Shown here one piece after another: positions 41,320 to 48,737 of a stretch of DNA of 64,000 nucleotides (the first letter of the stretch is position 1; each line of letters begins with the position of its first letter). The position numbers and the translations under genes were made by a program. The notes under the pieces are model-generated. The model made no database searches. It was not told the origin of the DNA and saw only the letters and a list, made by a program, of their open reading frames with translations. Source of the DNA: Thiobacillus sp. (lineage in GTDB: Bacteria; Pseudomonadota; Gammaproteobacteria; Burkholderiales; Thiobacillaceae); assembly GCA_024235835.1 (NCBI GenBank), contig JACKLQ010000003.1:124001-188000 (forward strand), read 5' to 3'.

Positions 41320-42216
41320 TCACTTGCCGGCAAACTCTTCCAGCTTGCGGGCCCGCACCACGTTGCCGTTCAGGCCGGCGTCCTTGGCGGAGCCGCCATA
41401 GGCCAGGGTCATCAACTGGGAGTAGTAAAGCACCGGGATGTCGAACTTGGTGCCGTAGCGCTTGTTGATCTGGCCCTGGTAGACCTCCACGTTGGCCTGG
41501 CACAGGGGGCAGGGGGTGACGATCATCTCGGCGCCGCCGTCATAGGCCGCCTCGATGATGTCCTTGATCTGGCCCTGGGCCTTTTCCGGCTCGGAGAAGG
41601 CCAGGGCGCCGCCGCAGCAGGTCACCTTCTGGTCGTACTTCACCGCTTCGCCGCCCACGGTCTCGATAAGCTTGTCCAGGTACATGGGGTTCTCGAAGGA
41701 CTCGCCGGCGATGCCGAAGGGCCGGTTGGTCTGGCAGCCTACGTAGCCGGCGAACTTCATGCCGTCCAGGGGCTTCTTCACGGGCTTCTTCAGCTCGTCG
41801 TAGCCCAGGTCCTCGATGAGCACCTCCACCATGTGGCGCACCTCGGGGATGACCTTGATCCGCAGGCCGGCCTCTTTGAGGGCTTCCTGGGTGTCGGCCA
41901 TGAGGCTGGAGCTGTGCTCCAGGCGCTCCTTGGACTCCCGGGAACCCAGCCAGCAGGCGGCGCAGGTGGCGACGATGTCCTGGCCCGGCAGGTTGGTCTC
42001 GGCCAGGGCGAAGTTGCGGGCGTTCATCACGTGCCGGGGCAGTTCCCCCGCCTCGGCGTAGCTCACGGACGCGCCGCAGCAGTTCCAGTCCGGAATCTCG
42101 GTCATCTTGATGTCCAGGGTCTTGCACATGGACTCCACGCTGACCAGGTAGTTGGAAGCCGACGCGCCCTTCTGGGACGAGCAGCCGGGGTAGAAAGCGT
42201 ATTCCTTGCGTGCCAT
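41320..42216 (-). CDS. hdrB: Heterodisulfide reductase subunit B-like protein
   Basis: HdrB-type electron-transfer subunit of 298 residues with two CCG domains: WNCCGASVSYAE with CAAC near residues 45-90, and VTCCGGALAFSE with CPLCQ near 195-235. In methanogens this fold holds noncubane [4Fe-4S] clusters. Here it ends an operon qmoA-qmoB-hdrC-hdrB, so with HdrC it most likely takes the place of the membrane subunit QmoC (known variant in some sulfur oxidisers and Gram-positive sulfate reducers). Gap to hdrC is 24 bp. Confidence 0.9.
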   Translation of the reverse strand: MARKEYAFYPGCSSQKGASASNYLVSVESMCKTLDIKMTEIPDWNCCGASVSYAEAGELPRHVMNARNFALAETNLPGQDIVATCAACWLGSRESKERLEHSSSLMADTQEALKEAGLRIKVIPEVRHMVEVLIEDLGYDELKKPVKKPLDGMKFAGYVGCQTNRPFGIAGESFENPMYLDKLIETVGGEAVKYDQKVTCCGGALAFSEPEKAQGQIKDIIEAAYDGGAEMIVTPCPLCQANVEVYQGQINKRYGTKFDIPVLYYSQLMTLAYGGSAKDAGLNGNVVRARKLEEFAGK

Positions 42217-42240
42217 CTTCTTTCTCTCCTTAAGCCGCCG

Positions 42241-42873
42241 TTATTCCGAACGGCCCTTGCGCTTGGCTTCCAGCTCGTTGGCCTTGGCCAGCATCTTGTG
42301 GATGCCGTTCACATCCTTGCACTTGTGGCCTAGCCCCAAGGCTTCCAGGGGATTCAGGCGACCGGCCTTCACCAGGCCCAGGGCCACGTCCTTCATCTCC
42401 ATGCCCTTCTTGATGCCGGCACCGACGCCATCCTTGAAGTACAGGCTCTGGGTGAGTTGCACCTCGTTGACGCGGCCATACTTGGTGGCGTTGTTCCAGA
42501 AGGTCTTGGACAGGTGCATGGTGGGCTGGTTCTTGGGGGCCCGGCCGATCTTGTAGGCATACTCGGCGATGCCGTGCATGACATGGGTGACGGGCACCTT
42601 GCGGGGGCAGCGCACGTAGCAGTTGTAGCAGGACGTGCACATGTACATGCCGTTGGCGTTCAGCACTTCCTCGCGCTTGCCGGCCCGGATCATCATGAAG
42701 ATTTCCTGGGGCGGGTGGTCCCAGCCGGAGTGGAAGTTGGTGGGGCAGGAACCGGAACACAGGCCGCACTGCATGCACATCTTCACCCACTCGCCCATCT
42801 CCGCCTGCTCTTCAATCTCCTTGAGGAAATTGTTCTTGTAGCGGTCGGCCATTTGGCTGTTCAAATCGCTCAT
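42241..42873 (-). CDS. hdrC: Heterodisulfide reductase subunit C-like ferredoxin protein
   Basis: Two-cluster Fe-S protein of 210 residues with motifs CMQCGLCSGSCP near residue 33 and CTSCYNCYVRCP near 80. No TM is present, unlike QmoC, which fuses this domain to a haem-b membrane domain. The ATG at 42873 has GAGGAG 7 bp upstream and lies 10 bp after the qmoB stop. It should pass electrons between the QmoAB flavoproteins and HdrB. The electron partner at the membrane is unknown. Confidence 0.9.
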   Translation of the reverse strand: MSDLNSQMADRYKNNFLKEIEEQAEMGEWVKMCMQCGLCSGSCPTNFHSGWDHPPQEIFMMIRAGKREEVLNANGMYMCTSCYNCYVRCPRKVPVTHVMHGIAEYAYKIGRAPKNQPTMHLSKTFWNNATKYGRVNEVQLTQSLYFKDGVGAGIKKGMEMKDVALGLVKAGRLNPLEALGLGHKCKDVNGIHKMLAKANELEAKRKGRSE

Positions 42874-42883
42874 CTCACGCTCC

Positions 42884-45139
42884 TCACAGGTCCTTGAAGG
42901 GCGACATGCCCATTTCTTTAACCCTGGCCGCATAGTCGTTGATCTTCCGCGGCAGGGTGGCTATGTCGGTGATCGCCACTTCCAGGTCCATCAGGCGATC
43001 CTGTTCCAGGTTCATGCTCTTCAGGGTGTCGTACACCTTGGACATGCGGTAGCGGCCCAGCTCGGAACCCTTCACGAAATGGCACTGGTATTCCTCGCCG
43101 TGCTTGCAGCCCATGAGCATGACGCCGTCATAGCCGCCGTTGAGGGCGTCGGTGATCCACACCGTGTTCACGGAACCCAGGCAGCGCACCGGGATCACGC
43201 GCACGAAGGGGTCGTACTCGTGGCGGTTCAGGCCGGCCATGTCCAGGGCCGGGTAGGCGTCGTTCTCGCAGGCCAGCACCAGGATGCGGGGCTTCTCGGA
43301 GAACTCGTCCGGCACATCCACGGCCTTGATCTGGGCGCCCACGGTGTTGACGGAGTAGTTCTCGAAGGAGATCACGCGCACCGGGCAGGCGCCCATGCAG
43401 GTGCCGCAACGGCGGCAGCGGGACTCGTTGAACAGGGGGAAGCGCTTCTCGTCCTCGTCGATGGCGCCGAAGGGGCATTCCACCGTGCAGCGCTTGCACT
43501 GGGTGCAACCTTCCAGACGGGCCGTGGGGAAGGACAGGTCGCCTGCCCGGGGATGGGCGGCCTTGCCCAGGCCGGCGTTTTCCACCGCCTGGATGGCCTT
43601 CATGGCGGCGCCCGTGGCATCTTCCTGGGCTTGCAGGATGTCCATGGGACGGCGCACCGGGCCGGCGGCGTAGATGGCCGTGCGGCGGGTCTCGTAGGGG
43701 AAGCAGATGAAGTGGCTGTCGTTGAAGCCGTGCTTGAACTGGGGCATGTCCGGGCCTTGCCGGTAGTCCAGCTTCAGGATGGAGCTGTCCAGCATCTGCA
43801 CCACCTTGGCCTTTTCCGCCTCGCCACCGCCCTCGGCGGCGCGGTTGGCCTCGGCCAGGGCATCCAGGTCGGGGCCGGAATTGGGCACCGCGCCCGTGGC
43901 CAGTACCACCAGATCCGCCTCTGCTGCGGTGTTCTCGTTCAGGATCAGGTCCTTGAACTTGACGGTGCAGCTGTTGCCGTTGGCCACCACCTCGGACACC
44001 ACGCCCTTGGAGAAGATCACGCCCCGGTTCTGGGCGGAACGGTAGAAGTCCTCGCCGTTGCCGGGGGTGCGCAGGTCGGTGAACAGCACCACGGTGTCGA
44101 TGTCCGGGTTACTGTCCTTGAAGTAGGTGGCCTGCTTGATGCTGGTGTTGCAGCAGTAGCCGGAGCAGTACTGCAGGTGCTCGCCGGTACTGTCGCGCTG
44201 GCCGGCGCACTGCACGAACACCACGGACTTCACTTCCTTGCCGTCGGAGGGGCGGCAGATGGGCTTGCCTGCGGCGGCTGCTTCCTTGGCCAGGGCTTCC
44301 AGGCCGGCCTGGTCCACCACGTTGGGGGACTTGCCGTAGCCCAGGTGGGGCAGCTTGTTGGCGTCATACAGGCTGAAACCGCTGGCCTGGATGATGGAAC
44401 CCACGTCCTCGGCCACGACGGAACCGCTCTCGATGGCGATCTCGGCCTTGAAGCGGCCGGGGGCGCCGGAGGTCTTGGCCAGGGTGGCGTTCAGATAGAC
44501 CTTGATGTTGGCATCCGCGTCGATGCGGGCCACCATGTCGGCCACGCCGTTGTCCTCGGGGGCCTTGAAGGGCTCCCGGGTGGGCACGCGCTTGTACAGC
44601 TTGGCGGCCCAGCCGCCCAGGGCACCGGTCTTCTCCACCAAGACGACCTTGTAGCCGGCCTTGGAGGCTTCCAGGGCGGAGGTCATGCCGGACACGCCGC
44701 CACCGACCACCAAAATAGTCTTGATGGTGCCGGTCTTCTGGTTGCCGCCGGGGACCTGCATGGCCTTCACTTCGGCGCAGGCCATGCGCACGTAGTCCTC
44801 GGCCATTTCCTGGGTGGTCTCCCGGGCCTCGTCGGTGTCGGGACGAATCCAGATCACGCCTTCACGCAGGTTGCCGCGGCTCATGGCCACGGTGGTGAAG
44901 TTGAAGGCCTCGGTCTTGGCCCGGCGGGAACAGGCGGCGATGGCCACGTGGGTCACGCCTTCGTTGTCGATGTCGTTCTGGATGGTGGCCACGCCGTCGG
45001 CGGAGCAGAGGAAGTCATGCTCGCGCACGACCGCCATCTTGCCGTCCTTGGTGGCAACCTTCACCAGGGCTGCGGTGTCCAGGCGGGCGCCCAGCTCGCA
45101 GCCCTTGCAGATGTATGCAGCGGTTTTCATCTCAGCCAT
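42884..45139 (-). CDS. qmoB: QmoB-like HdrA/MvhD flavo-Fe-S protein
   Basis: Flavoprotein of 751 residues, HdrA-like. The FAD site is ILVVGGGVSGMTSALEASKA near residue 142 and cysteines in HLQYCSGYCCNTS follow. A tandem ferredoxin block is CTQCKRCTVECP, then CRRCGTCMGACP, near 560-600. The C-terminal MvhD-like domain has VRCLGSVNTVW and LMGCKHGEEYQC. This domain order is that of QmoB of the APS reductase-linked Qmo complex. It starts 3 bp after qmoA. It links electron flow between adenosine phosphosulfate metabolism and the quinone pool in relatives. Confidence 0.92.
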   Translation of the reverse strand: MAEMKTAAYICKGCELGARLDTAALVKVATKDGKMAVVREHDFLCSADGVATIQNDIDNEGVTHVAIAACSRRAKTEAFNFTTVAMSRGNLREGVIWIRPDTDEARETTQEMAEDYVRMACAEVKAMQVPGGNQKTGTIKTILVVGGGVSGMTSALEASKAGYKVVLVEKTGALGGWAAKLYKRVPTREPFKAPEDNGVADMVARIDADANIKVYLNATLAKTSGAPGRFKAEIAIESGSVVAEDVGSIIQASGFSLYDANKLPHLGYGKSPNVVDQAGLEALAKEAAAAGKPICRPSDGKEVKSVVFVQCAGQRDSTGEHLQYCSGYCCNTSIKQATYFKDSNPDIDTVVLFTDLRTPGNGEDFYRSAQNRGVIFSKGVVSEVVANGNSCTVKFKDLILNENTAAEADLVVLATGAVPNSGPDLDALAEANRAAEGGGEAEKAKVVQMLDSSILKLDYRQGPDMPQFKHGFNDSHFICFPYETRRTAIYAAGPVRRPMDILQAQEDATGAAMKAIQAVENAGLGKAAHPRAGDLSFPTARLEGCTQCKRCTVECPFGAIDEDEKRFPLFNESRCRRCGTCMGACPVRVISFENYSVNTVGAQIKAVDVPDEFSEKPRILVLACENDAYPALDMAGLNRHEYDPFVRVIPVRCLGSVNTVWITDALNGGYDGVMLMGCKHGEEYQCHFVKGSELGRYRMSKVYDTLKSMNLEQDRLMDLEVAITDIATLPRKINDYAARVKEMGMSPFKDL

Positions 45140-45142
45140 TTC

Positions 45143-46438
45143 TCAAACCTCCGCGCGGGCGACTTTGTTGACCACCTGGATGGCGCGCAGGGCCGCCGCG
45201 GTGGCGCTCTGTACGGCGCGGTTCACGTCCAGGGCATTGGTGGCGCAACCGGCGCCGAAGATGCCGGCGTTGGCCGGGTCGGCCATGATGAAGCCGGAGG
45301 AATCGCTCATCACCTCGGCGGGGATGTTCACGCCCTTCACCGCCGGCTCCATGCCCACGGCCAGGACCACCAGGTCATGGGCGGTGGCGTAGCGCACGTA
45401 ACCCTCGGTGTTCACGCCGTTGCAGACGGGGTTGCCGTCCTTGTCCTCGGTGATGCGTGCCACCTTGGATTTCACGAAGCTCACATTGGGGTTGGCCTGG
45501 ACCTTGGCGTAGAAGTCCTCGAAGCGGTCGATGGCGCGGATGTCGATGTAGTAGATGGTCGACTTGCCCTCGTCGCCGTACTTCTCCTGCACGTAATGGG
45601 TCTGTTTCAGGGAGCCCATGCAGCAGAAGCGGGAACAGTGGCGCAGATGGTTCTCGTCCCGGGAGCCGGCGCACTGGATGAAGGCCACGTTCTTGGCCTC
45701 CTTGCCGTCGGACGGGCGCAGGATCTTGCCGCCGGTGGGGCCGTGGGGATCGGCCAGGCGCTCGAATTCCACGTTGGTGATGACGTTGGGGAAGCGGTCG
45801 TAGCCGTAGTACACGATCTTCTCGGCGTCGTAGGGCTTCCAGCCGGTAGCCCAGACGATGGCGCCGGCGTTCAGCGTCACTTCCTCTTCCTTCATGTCCA
45901 GGTCCACGGCGTTGTACTTGCACGCGGCCTTGGCGGCTTCGCCGTCGGCGGTGCCGACGATGGAAGGATCGATGACGAAACGCTGGGGATAGGCATAGTC
46001 CGTGGGCAGGTAGGCGGCCTTCACCTTGCCCAGGTTGTAGTTGTAGGCGTCATCCACCTCGGCCTTCACCGCCTTGCCGCATTCGCCGCAGGCCGTGCAG
46101 TTCGCATTCACGAAGCGGGGCTTCAGCTTCACGCTGACGCTGTAATTGCCCTTCTCGCCGGTGATGCCGGACACCTCGGCCATGGTCAGAACCTGGATGC
46201 GGGGGTTGGCCTTGAGGCGGCGCAGGTTGATTTCCAGGCCGCAGGTGGGATGGCACATCTTGGGAAAATACTTGTAGAGCTGAACGGTACGGCCGCCCAG
46301 GTACGGGTTTTTTTCCACCAAAACGACTTGCTTCCCGGTTTCAGCGGCCTCAAGTGCCGCGGTCATGCCCGAGATGCCGCCGCCCACGACCAGAATGGTC
46401 TGATTGGTTGCAACTACAGTCGCCACAACTGACGTCAT
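45143..46438 (-). CDS. qmoA: QmoA-like HdrA flavoprotein
   Basis: HdrA-like flavoprotein of 431 residues. The FAD motif VVGGGISGMTAALEAAETG starts near residue 18, followed by MCHPTCGLE, a CTACGECG cysteine group near 130, and CSRFCCMGS near 275. It heads the qmoAB-hdrCB operon with GGAGG 6 bp before the ATG. In sulfate reducers and sulfur oxidisers QmoA works with QmoB beside AprBA and Sat; none of those genes is in this window, so the assignment rests on gene order and length (about 412 residues in the known family). Confidence 0.9.
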   Translation of the reverse strand: MTSVVATVVATNQTILVVGGGISGMTAALEAAETGKQVVLVEKNPYLGGRTVQLYKYFPKMCHPTCGLEINLRRLKANPRIQVLTMAEVSGITGEKGNYSVSVKLKPRFVNANCTACGECGKAVKAEVDDAYNYNLGKVKAAYLPTDYAYPQRFVIDPSIVGTADGEAAKAACKYNAVDLDMKEEEVTLNAGAIVWATGWKPYDAEKIVYYGYDRFPNVITNVEFERLADPHGPTGGKILRPSDGKEAKNVAFIQCAGSRDENHLRHCSRFCCMGSLKQTHYVQEKYGDEGKSTIYYIDIRAIDRFEDFYAKVQANPNVSFVKSKVARITEDKDGNPVCNGVNTEGYVRYATAHDLVVLAVGMEPAVKGVNIPAEVMSDSSGFIMADPANAGIFGAGCATNALDVNRAVQSATAAALRAIQVVNKVARAEV

Positions 46439-46490
46439 GGTTCGCCTCCGATGGGTGAAGACAGAAAAATCCGGAAGTCCGGGCAGGTGG

Positions 46491-46519
46491 GGTCACCTAA
46501 GAAAAGACACAGGGTCACC
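46491..46519 (-). promoter_or_regulatory. Direct repeat GGTGACC upstream of qmoA
   Basis: GGTCACC occurs at 46491-46497 and 46513-46519 (GGTGACC on the coding strand), 22 bp apart or two helical turns, 53-81 bp above the qmoA ATG. This is a plausible operator pair for a regulator of the qmo operon. No clear -10/-35 pair was found. The remaining 285-bp gap to yegP contains nothing else I can name. Confidence 0.4.
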
Positions 46520-46723
46520 CGGACAAAATAGGGCCGAATGGTACCCGTAAAGGACTACCCGCCGCGAGATGGGTTTAATCGAATGTACTTATGAACGAAT
46601 AGACAGGCTAAATTGGACGGGCGCAAAGGGCCATTTCTGTGTCATTGACCGCCAACCTTCAGCGCCCACGCTCCAGACATGGAGGCCGGCTTGCCACCGG
46701 ACCTCCACCTTGGGCACCAAAAA

Positions 46724-47065
46724 TCAGGCGGCCGCCGTGAGATCCTTCACCGTGTCACTGGCGCAATTGGCCTTGCAGGAAGCGATGCCGTTCTCCATGG
46801 CGGCCGTGCTGGAATACATCTCGGAGGAACCGATGATCTGGCCGTTTGTGGCGGTCAGGGAGAAGTGGGGACTGCCATTGGAGGCCGTTTTCCTCTCATA
46901 GCGCCCATCCTCCAGACCGTTCTTGCGCACAGATTCGATGCCGGCCTGGGCGCTGCGCTTTTCCTTGTAGCCCTGGCTGGTGAGGATGACCTGATGGTTG
47001 CCCGCCTTGAGCACGAACATGAAATTGCCATTCGCCATCGTCTTGAGTTCGAAATAACCGGCCAT
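46724..47065 (-). CDS. yegP: YegP family (DUF1508) protein
   Basis: A 113-residue protein with two tandem DUF1508 repeats: YFELKTMANGNFMFVLKAGN with VILTSQGYKEKRSAQAGI, and YERKTASNGSPHFSLTATNG with IIGSSEMYSSTAAMENGI. The family is small and beta-rich, function unknown. An IS element ends only about 25 bp upstream, so its native promoter region has been displaced. The second repeat carries Cys residues (SCKANCAS) near the end. Confidence 0.88.
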   Translation of the reverse strand: MAGYFELKTMANGNFMFVLKAGNHQVILTSQGYKEKRSAQAGIESVRKNGLEDGRYERKTASNGSPHFSLTATNGQIIGSSEMYSSTAAMENGIASCKANCASDTVKDLTAAA

Positions 47066-47344
47066 GGAGTCTTATATGGACGCCTCCCGTTTGCCAAGGA
47101 CGATTGGGGTGTTCTGGGACAGATAGGCTGCAGTTTTATATCCGGCCTGTGGTGCAGGCTGGATTGCCTGCTGGCCCTGATGGAATCCGCTGACCCGCGC
47201 CTCATTTCCTTGAAGGACTCGAAGTCCTTGACCCCATACAGGCTTGGCGGGTCACGGTCTGACCTGTTTGCCATCACACTTTATCGACCTTGCGCAACCT
47301 TTACGGCGTGCCGTTCCTTTCTCTCAAAGTGGTTGAGATACGTT

Positions 47345-47373
47345 GTGAGCCAGCCCTACGTGGGCTGGCTCAC
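47345..47373 (-). terminator. Hairpin at the transposase stop codon
   Basis: GTGAGCCAGCCC (47345-47356) pairs perfectly with GGGCTGGCTCAC (47362-47373) around a 5-nt loop; the transposase TAG (47356-47358) is inside it. It probably ends the transposase transcript or is the first stem of a downstream guide RNA. Confidence 0.65.
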
Positions 47374-48381
47374 AAACCCTTTCTGGTACGTCCGCTCGTG
47401 GGCCAGCAAGGCCCAGATCGTGCGCGCCATCTTGTTGGCCAGCGCCACCACCGCGACATTCAGCGGCCGGCGTCGGCGCAGTTCCGTGATCCACGGCTGC
47501 GGCTCCTTGGCGTGCGTGAGCACCGACCTTGCGCCGTGGATCAACAGCGTGCGTAGGTAAGTGTCACCCCGCTTGCTGATGCCCAGGAGTCGTATGCGCC
47601 CGCCCGTGCCGGTCTGCCTGGGCACCAGCCCCAGCCAGGCGGCGAATTCGCGCCCCGACTTGAAGGCCTGGGCATCGCCCATCGTGGCCACCGCCGCCGT
47701 GGCGGTCAGCAAGCCCACGCCGGGGATGTCGGCAATACGCTGGCAGGCTTTGTCTTCCCTGTGCCAGACCTTCAACCGCCGCTCGATCTCGCCGATCTCA
47801 TCGTCGAGCTTGCCGATCCGCGCCCACTGCTCGCGCAGGGTGTCGATGACCATCGCCGGCAGACGATCGGACAGCCGTTGCAGGGCTTCGGCGATGCCTT
47901 TCTTCACACCCGCCTTGCCTTGGGGCATGACCTCGCCGTACTCGGTCAGGAGACCCCGCAGGCCGTTGATCTGGGCGGTGCGGAACTTGACCAGCTGCTG
48001 ACGCATGCGGTGCAGGGCCAGGATGGCCTGCTGTTCCTCGGTCTTGACGGCAACCGCCTTGAGGCCCGGTTGCCGCACCGCCGTCCAGATGGCGCGGGCG
48101 TCATGCGCGTCGCTCTTGTTGCCGCCGACGAAGGGACGGACGGCCTTGGCCGGCATGAGCTTGACCTGGTGGCCCATGGCCACAAGTTGCCTGGCCCAGT
48201 GCTGCGCGCCACCGCAGGCTTCCATGCCGATCAGGCAGGGCGACCGGTTGGCAAAGTGCTCCAGGAACTTCTCGCGCTTGAGCTGCAAACTCACGATCTC
48301 TCCGGTCTCCATGTCGATCCAGTGCAACTGGAACACCCGCTTGGCGATGTCAACGCCGACCACAGTCTTGCTATCCTTCAT
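47356..48381 (-). CDS. IS110/IS1111 family transposase
   Basis: Serine-type DEDD recombinase of 341 residues. The N-terminal RuvC-like DEDD domain starts VVGVDIAKRVFQLHW, with SDAHDARAIWTAV near residue 94 holding further acidic residues. The C-terminal transposase domain has IPGVGLLTATAAVATMGDA near 220 and the catalytic Ser region GISKRGDTYLRTLLIHGARS near 280. It is full length and has no stop or frameshift. The ATG at 48381 gives the usual N-terminus; the longer frame to 48474 would run into the non-coding end. Confidence 0.93.
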   Translation of the reverse strand: MKDSKTVVGVDIAKRVFQLHWIDMETGEIVSLQLKREKFLEHFANRSPCLIGMEACGGAQHWARQLVAMGHQVKLMPAKAVRPFVGGNKSDAHDARAIWTAVRQPGLKAVAVKTEEQQAILALHRMRQQLVKFRTAQINGLRGLLTEYGEVMPQGKAGVKKGIAEALQRLSDRLPAMVIDTLREQWARIGKLDDEIGEIERRLKVWHREDKACQRIADIPGVGLLTATAAVATMGDAQAFKSGREFAAWLGLVPRQTGTGGRIRLLGISKRGDTYLRTLLIHGARSVLTHAKEPQPWITELRRRRPLNVAVVALANKMARTIWALLAHERTYQKGFVSQPT

Positions 48382-48737
48382 TTCGGACCCTCCGGTTTGC
48401 CTGTGAAGATCTTCGTATCTTCCACCTTGGGCACTTCGATGCCGTTGGCCCGTGAGGGTCCACCCCTCACTCACCCCACCACCGCAGAGTTATCCACCGC
48501 GCCGGGCGCCGGCGGTCCCTCTATCACCAAAGGTGACCGGCGCGGTGGGTAACTCGTGTTCAGCGCTCACGGGGTGGGAGGCGTCCATACCATTTCCTTT
48601 CAGTGGGGGGGGGTCAAAGTTGTCCTTCGGCAAGAGCCCAAGAGGCCTAATCCGTATTGGACAAAAACAATAATACGCTTCCAGCCCGGAGGAGAAAGTG
48701 CCATGGCTCACAGCAGGCATGGCACCGCCCTGCCCCA
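48382..48737. other. Non-coding stretch between transposase and valS
   Basis: This 356-bp stretch holds the transposase 5' end with the long hairpin, the candidate IS inverted repeat at 48620-48634 with a preceding run of G, and then about 100 bp of ordinary sequence to the valS stop. No gene is recognised in it. Confidence 0.7.
48487..48555. ncRNA. Long hairpin in the IS110 5' end, guide RNA candidate
   Basis: GAGTTATCCACCGCGCCGG (48487-48505) pairs with CCGGCGCGGTGGGTAACTC (48537-48555) over 19 bp with one G-U; the 31-nt loop holds a further stem TCACC-aaa-GGTGA (48524-48536). It sits 106 bp above the transposase ATG within the element. IS110 elements encode bridge RNAs in their ends; this structure is a candidate. 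In the IS1111 group that RNA usually lies downstream instead, so the assignment is open. Confidence 0.4.

Larger units (their letters stand above)
47091..48634 (-). mobile_element. IS110-family insertion sequence (IS1111-like), boundaries approximate
   Basis: The transposase gene is flanked by about 250-bp non-coding ends. Matching ends were found: TTGCCAAGGACGA (47091-47103) and, inverted, TTGTCCTTCGGCAAG (48620-48634), an imperfect inverted repeat TTGCC(G)AAGGACrA. Subterminal inverted repeats are typical of the IS1111 group. The element of about 1.5 kb lies between yegP and valS. True ends depend on the insertion site and were not verified. IS110-family elements use a structured RNA to guide DEDD recombinase (known). 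Confidence 0.55.

Noticed and set aside
43079..46432. An 1117-codon open frame on the plus strand opposite qmoA and qmoB
   Set aside because: It is the complement of two firmly identified genes in high-GC sequence; its product is a His/Gly/Val/Leu repeat-like string with no recognisable domain.
46679..47560. A 293-codon plus-strand frame across yegP and the IS end
   Set aside because: It crosses the transposase hairpin and the yegP complement, with no domain; yegP and transposase on the minus strand explain the region.
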